A DNA stretch of 64,000 bases from Klebsormidium nitens (taxonomy: Eukaryota > Streptophyta > Klebsormidiophyceae > Klebsormidiales > Klebsormidiaceae), in contig DF237201.1 of NCBI GenBank assembly GCA_000708835.1, positions 57,308 to 121,307 of the forward strand. Direction: 5' to 3'. Shown in pieces: positions 1 to 9,699 of the stretch. Position numbers and translations under genes: made by a program. Position 1 is the stretch's first letter. Every line of letters begins with the position of its first letter. Under the pieces are notes generated by a model, which was not told the origin of the DNA, ran no database searches, and worked only from the letters and a program-made list of their open reading frames with translations.

Positions 1-119
1 TTGGACAGACAAGTGATTCTTGTCAAAAGTGAAGTGATTCTGGTTTTTGTCAGTCTGCTACTCCGATAGCGAGTTTCCGTCTCAGCGTTTTTCTACAATA
101 AGTTTCAGCTCGCCTAAGA
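1..119 (+). other. Intron-like sequence left of the ferredoxin terminal exons
   Basis: This stretch has no coding signal that I can read. It precedes a splice-acceptor-like CAG and two copies of a ferredoxin last exon on the + strand, so it is most simply the last intron of a gene whose earlier exons lie off the left edge of the window. This is inferred from context only. Confidence 0.4.
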
Positions 120-238
120 TTCGCCTCATTGCGGCCTCTCGTCTTGACAGGTCTCGCCTAGGCTGTCAAGTCGTTGCCTCCCCGGAGTTTGACGGCATGC
201 GCTTGTATCTCCCTTCCGTACGTGACGTCAGAGGTTAG
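120..238 (+). pseudogene. Extra, truncated copy of the mitochondrial ferredoxin last exon
   Basis: After an acceptor-like CAG ending at 150, codons from 152 read [20 protein letters not shown] followed by PS. This is almost the same as the complete exon at 312-426. It contains the LGCQ motif that carries the fourth cluster cysteine of adrenodoxin-type ferredoxins. After LPS the similarity stops: the expected [15 protein letters not shown]-like tail is replaced by a few unrelated residues and a stop at 236-238. The similarity also covers about 30 bases of intron before the exon, so a piece of about 100 bp was duplicated in tandem. It may be a decayed duplicate or an alternative terminal exon giving a shortened protein. 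A GTACGT donor-like hexamer at 218 sits exactly where the similarity ends. Confidence 0.6.
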
Positions 239-311
239 CCTAACCACCAACAATCCTTCGGAAGATGCCTATTGACACCAGGCTCATTCTTTGGCCCTGT
301 CTGCATGCCAG

Positions 312-426
312 GTCGCGGCTGGGGTGTCAAGTAGTAGCGAGTCCGGAGCTAGATGGGATGAAGCTCCGGCTACCGGCCGCGACTAGGAACTTTTATGTGG
401 ACGGACATAAACCGGAGCCGCATTGA
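312..426 (+). CDS. Mitochondrial adrenodoxin-type [2Fe-2S] ferredoxin, last exon only
   Basis: The exon follows an acceptor AG at 310-311 and starts in phase 1. It encodes 37 residues and a TGA stop at 424-426. The peptide begins [20 protein letters not shown] and ends [12 protein letters not shown]. This matches the C terminus of plant and fungal mitochondrial ferredoxins (MFDX, adrenodoxin and Yah1 type), small electron carriers that supply electrons for Fe-S cluster assembly in the matrix. The Cys in LGCQ is the fourth ligand of the 2Fe-2S cluster in that family. The CxxxxxCxxC ligand loop must be on earlier exons outside the window. A truncated duplicate of this exon lies just upstream. 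The family call rests on the C-terminal motif alone but that motif is distinctive. Window truncation prevents any judgement on gene length or promoter. Confidence 0.85.
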
Positions 427-1157
427 GGTTGGGGTAAGCATAGGCATGCAGTCTATGCTCTTTGGGGTAGAGCTAGCGGAAAGGTTCTGCACACACAATT
501 GCTCGCATAGACACATGTCTGAACACGTGGAAGATATCTACAGTTGTCTGCAGTCTCTGTGGTTCTAAGAAAACATTCATTGTGAAATGGAGCGGATCAT
601 ATTTTCACATCAGAGGTTTTTGATATTCTCTCGATCTTCTTCGTCAGAGTCATGTGTCGCATGATATGTGCCTCCTACGACCATCCCGACTGATCGTCGA
701 AGCGTTTCAGGTTGTTTTTGCTCTGCGTTTGTCGGTTTGTTCCTCTGGCTTGTCCATCGCCGCAAGTTGCGGTTAGTTTCCTCTTGTGATTGTCGTAATG
801 TTGTGACACTTCTTTGGCCTCTCCCTCCAAGGCTTGCGTCCAACCCCAGCTTTTTGCTGAGCATGCCTTGCTGCGATGTGGAAATTTGGAAGGCTTCTGT
901 TCGTCGGATTTGTCCGTCCTTCCATCCTTCCATTCTATTGCTCAGGCGCGCCAACGCCCGACTTTTGACACGTCGATTGCAGCATCAGGCGTAATGAGCA
1001 TGTCTTTTCGCAGATCGTAAGTAGACCGTAGGTGCTGGACCGACTTACGAGTGAGTCAAATGCTGTCTACTTTCTCAAAGAGCTGTTGCGCTTGAAGTGG
1101 CTTTGAAACTGTTCCCTCAACGGTTGCAAGTTGGCATTAAGTGCCACCACCCATCGT

Positions 1158-1184
1158 TGACCCCGTTTTGCATCGACGGGGTCA
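1158..1184. repeat. Inverted repeat, 9-bp arms
   Basis: The arms TGACCCCGT and ACGGGGTCA match perfectly across a 9-base loop. A similar GACCCC/GGGGTC hairpin recurs at 3306-3322. No function is assigned. Confidence 0.6.
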
Positions 1185-3305
1185 GCGTTGGGCACTGCCC
1201 TAACTTGTGCAGACAATGGTTCCTGAAGTCCTGCAAACCTTGAAGTTTCTGAGCTTTGTACTAAAGCCATCACGCATGTTAGCCTGGTCAATTATAGCAG
1301 TGAGAGAGCAGAGTACATTTTGGGCGCCCCAGTTGAAGCCCAAACATTCTTCCAGGACTTTGAGGCTATACTAGCTGTGATGCTGTCGACTAAGTGTCTA
1401 CAGCTTTTCTTGAGACTTTTTCTCACCAAGATTTGGAGACGTGCCTTTCAAGTTCTGAGAGTCCACCGATATACCTCCTTTCGTTTCAGCAATGGTTGCC
1501 GATCAGAGGCAAAGGCTAGTCATCTGTCCTGATTACGTGTTATGCTTGACCCGTTAGTCCTACTGCGTTTGGCTTGGTTGTGGAGCTCAAGACTGGGAGC
1601 TTAAGAGAGTTGTTTCTTAAGGAGTGATTGGGTTCGACAATCTGCATTCATGGAGCGCAGGAATGGCAGCGCAGCCCGAACTTCATCGTCCTGACTTTCT
1701 AAAAGGCCCTCAACAGTCGCTCAAGCAGCTGGCAATGATGCGCCCGCAATGCTCCGCCTTCAGCTGATAGCAAAGGCGGATGTCTCTTCAAGATGGCTCT
1801 TCAAGCTGACACAGAAGCCGGATTCGCTGATCTTTAATTTCCGATAATCCTTCCTTTTCAATTCGCAACCCCGTCATTGGCGGGGCTCTTTTTGGTTGGA
1901 CGATCGAACTGACGTCCTGTGCGGTTTGTCCCTTTTCTGAGGCTACCGCTGACGTGAGCAGACAATATATCAATTCGAACTTGATTATGCGTTGGCTTAG
2001 CGTCGTTTTCAACGATACGTTGCCAGTGGAAGCGCCTGTTTCTACTCACGATGTCCTCGCTGCTCTCCCAATAAGCTCGAACCTCAAGCATTAAGTCTCG
2101 GCGCTTTTGAGAGTGACAACCGCCGTGCCTTACCCGCTTTCTAGGAACTAGGAAGGTGGCAATGACCAGACTGAAAGCTGGGTTTGAGTTTCTTCCGTAG
2201 GAGCTCAACGATATTTCTTGCTTATGAAGCCAACTTCTCTGCTTCCGTCTTTGCTGCTATTCGTTTCATCCTTCTGAAAATCCAACTTGGATATAGGGCC
2301 GCTCCCGTCCTTTCGTCCGCCGTGCTATTCCGCAGCCCTAGCAATTGCAGCTGCCCATGTGAACGGCCCGGTAACGTGGTTGGCTGCAAGTACAACGTCT
2401 CATATAACCTGAAAGCCTGCTGTGAGATTAATTTTACCTGTTTGTTCTCCCTTCCGCTTCAACCTGGTTCAGCCTTGTGCATTGAGTGACTGTGTCGTGT
2501 GCGATGCGCCTCAAGATGTCCGCCTCAACGGGTTGTGTCCGTTGCACATCGGCGTTGCGAATTAGCTCTGATTCCCAACCAAAGGTGTTTCACTTCCCGC
2601 GCCGAGAGTATTCTATCTAGGAGGAGGGACGTGTCGCGTATGAGATCTAAGTTCTGGCAGCTTGCATCTCCATCCTTCTGAGAAGCACCTTCTGTCACGA
2701 GATCAGTCCATCTGTTGCTAAATCACTTTACTGAGATCTAGGTCCTGTTGTAGTCCATGTAATTTGAAGAGCGACCAGTATTTTTTCAGTGCGACTTGGT
2801 CTGCTGTGCTGGAAGTCTCGGATGACCGCCCAATGAAGTGTATCTCTGATGTTCCTGTGGTTGGCTCACTTTGACCCACATCGGCCCCAGGCTTCCGCTG
2901 TTTCAGATGGCTGTGATGACCAGTGCTTGTCTCCAGAGACTCCACGACAGCAGAGAATTCTGACCAATGCCTCTTAAGCCCAGTGAATCTGCTTAAGGCG
3001 ACTGTTGTTCTCAGTACGTCCTCAGGCAGAAAAGCTGTTGCATGAATTTATCTAGTCTACTTGTTGTCAAGTATCATCCTCAAGATTACTTGGATACGAG
3101 ACCGGACCTGAAGCAGTGAGGGGAAAGAGAAGGCAGGAACCAAGAAGCGGGCGGTCGCTCAATCTTTGCAAATCTTAAAGAGTGGCAGACTGGCTTCAGA
3201 ATTCTGCAGCAATCACTTAGGATCCTCTGAAGGATCCTCGACATCCTTCATCTTTTCCCGGGGTTGGCATCCTGAGGTCAAATGAACATGCAGCGTCTCT
3301 TTGGA

Positions 3306-3322
3306 TGACCCCGCGGGGGTCA
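3306..3322. repeat. Inverted repeat TGACCCC-GCG-GGGGTCA
   Basis: Seven-base arms match perfectly around a GCG centre. The arms resemble those of the hairpin at 1158-1184. It is too short to name as an element. Confidence 0.55.
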
Positions 3323-3707
3323 GTAAGTTCACTCACGTAACGGAAATACATGCATTCTGAGTCGATCGTAGGATATATGCATTGACACTTTGAACTTTCA
3401 AAGTGCCCACTCTTGCTTGAGCGCCCTCAAATGATCTGGCCACGCATGGGTTGTCAAAAGAAGACTGTGTCTCACGGAGTGGCGATGTAATAGCAGACTG
3501 CCCGCAATCAGACAACGAAGTTACCCACTTACCTGTTGCTCGAAGACGTAAAATGGAGATTTGAATCGACGTGTTTCCTCAGTCGCGGCGCGTCAAAGAG
3601 CTACCTTCAAGCAATTGACATGTTTCATCTGCACCTCACTACCTTTTGTTATGAAAAGACAGGCCTGGTCTATAGTCCTCGCAGATCTTGTCATTTTGAT
3701 GAGACAT

Positions 3708-5470
3708 TGACAAGGGGCAGTGAGCTCTGCAGTTCGTGAGCACTCCGGCTCACTCTTGAATTCAATTGCGGAGTCTCTGCGAAGCCCTGTTGATTTGTGT
3801 GCTACCCAGCTACAAGAACGGCTCTGTCAAGCATGTCAAGCACCCCAAGACTGCGCCAGACAATACATTTTATGCAACTGTCGTCCTGCGTGCTTTGCAC
3901 TTTGCAGAAGATTTACATCCAGTTCGATGATTAGGCCTGCTCAACACGAGCTGTTTTGCGGGGCTAGCCCCGCAGAACGAGCTCGTTCTGCAAGAAAGCC
4001 CGATCTGCTTGCGTGTCGACGCTGCCTATGTGGGTCGTCCGTCGTATGTCTCAGATGCGAATATCTCTGCCTTAATCCCCTCGACGAAGGTGATCAAAGA
4101 TGACGTTGAAGAAGCATTGGGCGGGTCGTGCCACCTCACGGGCTCATTGGATGTGGGCGGTGACCGATGGCCACATGTCGATCATGGTAAATTGAACTTG
4201 TTACTCTCCTGTCTGTTTTACGAGTCTGAGTCTGCTGTATTTCAAATGGTTGACAACTTCGTAATGGCAGCGGCTGGCGATGATTCCGCGCGACTCAACC
4301 TAGCTACTTGAGCACCAAATTTTATTGCGGAGGCTCATGCAGGTGAGGAAATAAGGAAAGGTCTCATGAAGCCAGCCTAATCTATCATACACTTAGGCCA
4401 TCGCAGACCCATCCAGACGGCATTTGGGTTGACAGACTGCGTGCAGTACTTGCAGACTGGCAAGCGCCACATGTTTCCATGCAGTCATATCGATCTTGCC
4501 CAAGTGCTGCGTTCCTGTCCTGTTAGAAGATTGTACGTACGCTGATAAGTTTCAAGGCCGGAAAAGCTGGGAAGATTTGGAAGAGTTATTATTTCCTTCA
4601 AGCCATCGTCGGTGATTTACCACCAAAACAATCCGAGATCGTTCGAATCAGTTGATCCTCGTTTTGGCTTTTGCACCTGTAGGCTTGTTTTGATTGTCTA
4701 AATGTCCCTTGTAGCTGTAGATAAAGATAATGCTTTTCCTTCGTGCTAGTAGCTAGGGGCCAGATGCTCTGCGTGTCAACGTCAAGCTTCGCGAGCCGCA
4801 TACTTGATCTGCACAAAGCCGCTTGGCAATGACAGCGCCACCCACGTTTTGGGCAACCTGGTTGGCGCCTAGCGGGCTTCTCTGCAAGACGGGCACTGAA
4901 GCCAGACGGGCACTTTAAGATGCTTCGTGTGAGGTCCTGCAAAGCACTTGATTGTGTTGCGTGTTGGGTAGAATCAGAGACCAATTCGCTTCATACCATT
5001 GACTGCGATTAAGTGCGGTCAAAAGGTGCCTTCAGCAAAACGGTCGGTCACCAGATGCGTGGACAGATTAGTGCAGCCGCTTAGCGCTGCCAGTATCAGA
5101 GTACCTTACGCCCCGTGTATGTTGAATTTTTTCGATCTGCAGGTTGATCCACGTTAATTTGCGTCCATTTTGGATCAGACTTGATTTGCTCCAGTTTTGC
5201 TAGGACGCGGAATCTTGCTTCTCGTCCGCCTGATTTCCTTGGAGATGCGGAAATGATCGGCGGTTTGACACAATTACGGCCGCCGAATAAATGCTTGGCA
5301 GCGAACCGGAAAGATCGTTCTCGTGCAGGATTCAAGAAAAACCTTTGACGGTCTGGATTTCAAAGAAGCTACGGTGTACATTTCCTGTATACTTGTTAAT
5401 ATGCTTTCCATCTGGAAAACGCAGTTCGCTCTCAATCGCTGTCCCGTAGCTTCGCTTATAGGGTCCTGGA
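3708..5470 (+). repeat. Repeat family A, copy A1
   Basis: This diverged copy aligns by eye with A2 (from 6321) and A4 (from 14517). Shared landmarks in order are GAGCACTCC near 3737; a stretch ending CGTCCTGCGTGCTTTG near 3885; the TCCGTCGTATGTCTCAG region near 4038; the GCGCGACTCA...TTTTATTGCGG block near 4288-4330; the TGGCAATGACAGCGCC core at 4824; and GCAGCCGCTTAGCGCTGCC near 5078. The end of the alignment, CTGGAAAACGCAGT...TAGCTTCG near 5415-5455, matches A4 near 16370-16416. No long frame is shared between copies, so the unit looks non-coding or fully decayed. Confidence 0.75.
3958..3991. repeat. Two touching perfect palindromes
   Basis: GCGGGGCTAGCCCCGC (3958-3973, 16 bp) overlaps by two bases with GCAGAACGAGCTCGTTCTGC (3972-3991, 20 bp). 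Both are perfect. The corresponding place in copy A2 (about 6570-6595) keeps GCGGGGCT and AAGAAGCCCG but lacks the palindromes. The pair is therefore specific to A1 and is an insertion or local rearrangement. Confidence 0.85.
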
Positions 5471-6320
5471 GTTCCACCTGCTATCTTGCAGACCACACGT
5501 AGCGCCCCAGGGGTTGCCAACTCAAGTGGCTATGCTGACTGGTCGTGTCTTTATTGCAATGACGGAGACTGCAGTGACTGGGCGTCCTATCTGAGCCATG
5601 TGATACCGCTCCCTTATACAATTTTCGTTCTTTTTGCCAACTTAACTGAAAGACGAACCCAGGGTGTCGCAAGTTCTCAGTCTACTCGCTGGCAAGGATT
5701 ACTGAGTCACTCTCTCACTGGAATCGTACGTTCTGCGAAACCCGACGGGAAAGGCAAGGAAGGGGTATAATTGCTAAATCTGCTGCCACTTCTTGGATTC
5801 CTCGATTCGTTTGTTCGCCTCCCTGCTGAGCAGAAAATTTCGGGAGGCTTTGAAAGTGGTCGACTTTCCCTGGTACTAGAAGTACATGTGACGACGTCTA
5901 AGCAGCGTCCTTTGGGCGATCTTGCCAGCGCACTCCCTCGCAGTATACGGTTGGTTCTTTTCAAAGATTGGACAGATCTACAGTCACTTTCGCGAGTTGA
6001 AATGCCTCACTTCAACCGGATGCAGTGCCTTGTAATCTGACACCCCACTGACTGAGGACTGTACGTCGTTGAGCGGCCAGTGTCATTAAAGTTATATCCG
6101 CTTACGAGCATACGTCACCGAAGGCGCCCATTAAATTCTTGCTCGGATTGTCCAGAACATTCATTGACAGTTGAGTGCAATTGTTGCGATAATCCCCTAG
6201 AGACACTGCGTTGATGCAGTTCTGATGTCTGCTTTCTGTTGTTGGAAGGCATTGAAGTGGTCGTAGAAAGTTGGAAGGCATTAAAGTGGTCGTAGGAAGA
6301 CCGACAAAGTATTTCTGATA
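5471..6320. other. Spacer between A1 and A2
   Basis: No gene is recognisable. The open frames of about 85-95 codons on both strands overlap each other and show no known motif. A 29-bp tandem duplication sits near the right end. Confidence 0.5.
6241..6298 (+). repeat. 29-bp direct tandem duplication
   Basis: Two adjacent 29-base units (6241-6269 and 6270-6298), each starting GTTGGAAGGCATT, differ at only two positions. This is much younger than the surrounding diverged repeats. It lies just before the start of copy A2. Confidence 0.9.
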
Positions 6321-8720
6321 GACCGACAACGGGCAATGACTCTTGCAGTTCCTGAGCACTCCCTCTCAGGCCATGCAGAATGGTAGGAATTATGAAGCCC
6401 TGGAAAAGTGTGTGCTTAATCAGCTACGAGAACGGCCTTTCTCAAGCACTCCAAGACTGCGCCAAACAATGGATTCCACGCAGCTGTCGTCCTGTGTGCT
6501 TTGTGGGGGCTTCAAATTTAAAAGCTTTAGGTTCAGTTTGACAATCAGACCTGCTCAATACGAGCTGTGTTTGCGGGGCTGCTTATCCAAGAAGCCCGGT
6601 TGGATTGTTTTTGACGCTGCCTAGCTATCTGGGCTGTCCGTCGTTTGTCTCAGCTACGAAAGTCTCTGCCTTCAGTCCTCTCGTCGAAGGTGATGAAAGT
6701 ATGGCAATGAAGAAGCAGATTGAGCGGGTTGAGCCACCTCATGGCCTCTGTAGTAAGCGGGATTCGACGGCCACAGATCGATCGGATCATGGTCATGTAA
6801 AGTTATTCTCATTGCACGTGTTTTGTTCTACAAGTAGGGGTCGAGAAATGGGCGGCCCACGCCTTTTGAGAAAGTTAGGATGCCCGAAAAGACTGGCACG
6901 CTTTTTGCATAGGCTCCCAAAACTGGTGAGCAGACGCGATTAAAGTTTCTGCCTTTACAGGGGAGTGGCCGCCCCTCCTTTATTCTCCTGTTTGCTTTAC
7001 GAGTTGTCGGCTGCATCCCCTTACGGTTGATAAGGCGCTTGCAGCGGCCATGATCTCGCGCGACTCACTCTCCTTGAGCCTTGTTTTATAGCGGTAGCTC
7101 AAGCGCTCAGAGTGGGAAAGTCGCATGAAGCCAGACTTGTTATCTAGGCCGCTCCTGCACTTGCTATTATCCAGTTACGCAAAGCCAATCGGCGCAAAAG
7201 TTCGTTGAAGGACCGCATGCTTCTACTGGGTGGGCAGACGCGAATCCAATCCGGTGCAGATATTTCTTGTCCGAAAGCCTCGATCTTCTGGTCTGTTGGC
7301 CTAGTTTGTACGTTGCTAAGCGATCGCGTAGAAGTCGGAAGACGCTTTTGTTCCTTGGTGCCCCGGTATCTCTACGCAGACAAAGGAGATCGTTTCGATT
7401 AGTTGACCCTGTTTTGTGACTTTGTCACCTTCAGGCTTCCTAGGAGTAGTCCGGGGCTCCCTTGTTCATGCTCTCCTCCATTCCTGTGGGGCCGAGATGC
7501 TCAGCGCGTCAACGTTAAGCTTCGCCGAAAACTGCTCCGGCCTTCCCCTTCAGCAGCTTTCGGAACTTCTGGTTAAGGGTTTGGGTTGGTTGTCTGGTCA
7601 TTTTCGCAGATTCATTCTTCTCACCATGTCCTGCCAAGATTAGCAGAGAGTAAAGGAGTGCATCTTTGACTGTATTTCTGAAGATACTAATGAACTGTCA
7701 GAGCCAACGTAAATACTTATAAACCACGATCGGACCGACGTTCGTTGACTTCCACAACGCTGCCTGGCAGTGACAGCGCTGCCTATTGTTTAGGCAAATC
7801 TGATTGACACAGAGTCAATATCTGATGCCAGCGATGTTCCGAAATAATCACCGAGGCCCCGTATTACTCCTAGGTTGCTGCTTATTATGTAAACTCTGTT
7901 ACGCAACCGCTTGACCCCACCGGGTGATCAAGCGCTCAAAAGTTGCCTTAAGCAAAAACGGACGTACGGTCAGATACATGAATAGCGTAGCCGAGCAGCT
8001 TAGCGCTGCTGGTATCAGGTTGGACTTGAACTCTTTTGAAAGCGGCTTCGTATTCTTCCAGACTGCTTCAGGTTCGGGTCCACTTCGAGTCACAGTCGAT
8101 CTGTTCCGGTCTTGTTAAAACGCCAGCCTTCCTTCTTTCGTCCACTTGACTTCTCCCAACGATGTGAACATCACTTCTTCGAGCCTTGTCAATTTGTACG
8201 GCGGCCTCTTTACGTCAGCCAAGCTGTAAGATAAGTACAATCTCGTCAACCCGGGCCTAGTTACATGACAGCAAAGCTTGAAGTAAATGTCGCCACAGTG
8301 AACGGTGGGATTCACAAGAACGTCGATTGGGTTTAAGCATATAGTATATAGCGGATGATTATGAAGCCTCAGCTTTCATATGTGTCCAGCACAAGCCCGG
8401 TTCAATGAGTGAACGGATCTGTCATGGACTTCCTGGCTTGCTTGGCCTTGGTTCGTGGTCTCACTTTGGTTTTGACTGTGCTGGGGTCCGTTTGAATCTC
8501 TGTTGTCGACGTGACCCCGCTTGTTGGAACGATACATACGGCCATGAGAAAGCAAATGGCTGATCCGATCCACGTTTTCGGAGCTCTTTTTGCGGTTTTC
8601 AAGTTTGAGGCCGTCCTGCACCTAGACCCCGTGACAATGAACGCTTCTGTCATCTCGTCTGCGAGTAACTTGCTTTCTTTCTGATACCGATCAGAACAAG
8701 AGACTGGCAACCAACCAGAC
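6321..8720 (+). repeat. Repeat family A, copy A2
   Basis: The copy opens with GACCGACAACGGGCAATGAC, almost identical to the start of A4 at 14517. It follows A1 through GAGCACTCC, CAAGACTGCGCCAAACAAT, CAGCGGCCATGATCTCGCGC and the core TGGCAGTGACAGCGCTGCC (7765). GCAGCTTAGCGCTGC near 7995 again matches A1. Beyond that it stays collinear with A4: the stretch 8420-8720, including ACGGCCATGAGA, aligns with 16590-16860. The constant offset of about 8.2 kb over 2.4 kb indicates one segmental duplication. Confidence 0.75.
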
Positions 8721-9690
8721 AGATTTGTCGCTCACCCTATGTTCGTCATGATCGGGTTCTGATCAAGAGAGACGAGTAGCCACAGCGCTTGCCGATTCTC
8801 CATGATGCTGAATGTACGGGCCGAACCGCAATGGGACAGAATGTGTCCAATCCTGTGAGGCTGCCTGAGGTGCGTGGCGCGAACTTGCGTGAGACTGGCA
8901 ACATTCACGAAAGCCGCTTTCAAGCCCAGTACTGTGCCGGAGTGTCACAGATTCCACTGTCACAATTGTCCGAAGATGCTTCTGTCTTTGGTAATGTTCC
9001 ATGGAATCTGTTTGAACTTGCGGAATGAAGCGTCAAGCATGAAGCTTCCTCGACGGTCCTTTGTTGTGTCGAAGCAACTGACACTTGTTGCCAACCCGTC
9101 AGCGTTTACGTGTAGCTTCGATGAGAAGGACCACGGTTGAGCTGTAGTCAAGAAAGAGCCGTGTCGGTATTCTTTGTCGATGGCGAAATTGGCCTTGACG
9201 ACTGCAACGGAAACCTGCTGTGGGCCCTCTCCACAGGACAGGTATCGGCTGGAGCCATCGCGGTTCCTGGTTACAAAAGTTTACCACCTACTAGGGTCCT
9301 CTACATTGGCTTTCTCAAGATTGAGGCTGAACTTTGTCCTTGTTGACAAGCAAAGCCAATGGCTGCCATCCCGCAGCTCGCTCAAGGTGCGACGTCTTGC
9401 TTGCAAATTGGAAATGCACACTTTAGCCCCAATAGATAGACCAACAGCTATACATGGTCAGCCTCCTGCTTGACTCAGGAAGTGACTACTTTATTTGTCA
9501 AACGGCTCTTTCCGTAAGCTGCAGCCAAACGTGGTGCTGACTCGTGGCACTCAGATAAGCCGCTCATGGCCGGCGTTCCTCGTTTCTCGTCCTTCGCCAT
9601 CAAGTGTCGTGCTCAGTTGTTCGCTTCCGCGCCTGTCCCTTTCTCTCTTCGCCACTGGCGCAAAACCGCTCGCAAGTATCCAGCAGAAGG
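8721..9690. other. Gene-free spacer
   Basis: I see no recognisable gene, RNA or repeat here. If the 8.2-kb-offset duplication continues, this should match about 16.86-17.8 kb, but I could not align the two confidently by eye. Confidence 0.4.
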
Positions 9691-9699
9691 ATCTACGCC

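Larger units (their letters stand above)
427..3707. other. Gene-free stretch downstream of ferredoxin
   Basis: No gene is recognisable. The first one to two hundred bases are probably ferredoxin 3' UTR. Open frames here are short, overlap on both strands and resemble nothing I know. It holds two GACCCC/GGGGTC inverted repeats (1158-1184 and 3306-3322) and two examples of the TGGCAATGA core seen throughout the window (1730-1738 and 2157-2165). This suggests an eroded edge of the repeat tract that follows. Confidence 0.5.

Noticed and set aside
1867-1895. CCCCG...CGGGG hairpin followed by T-rich sequence, like a bacterial terminator
   Set aside because: The genome is eukaryotic by its introns, and no transcript is placed to use it.
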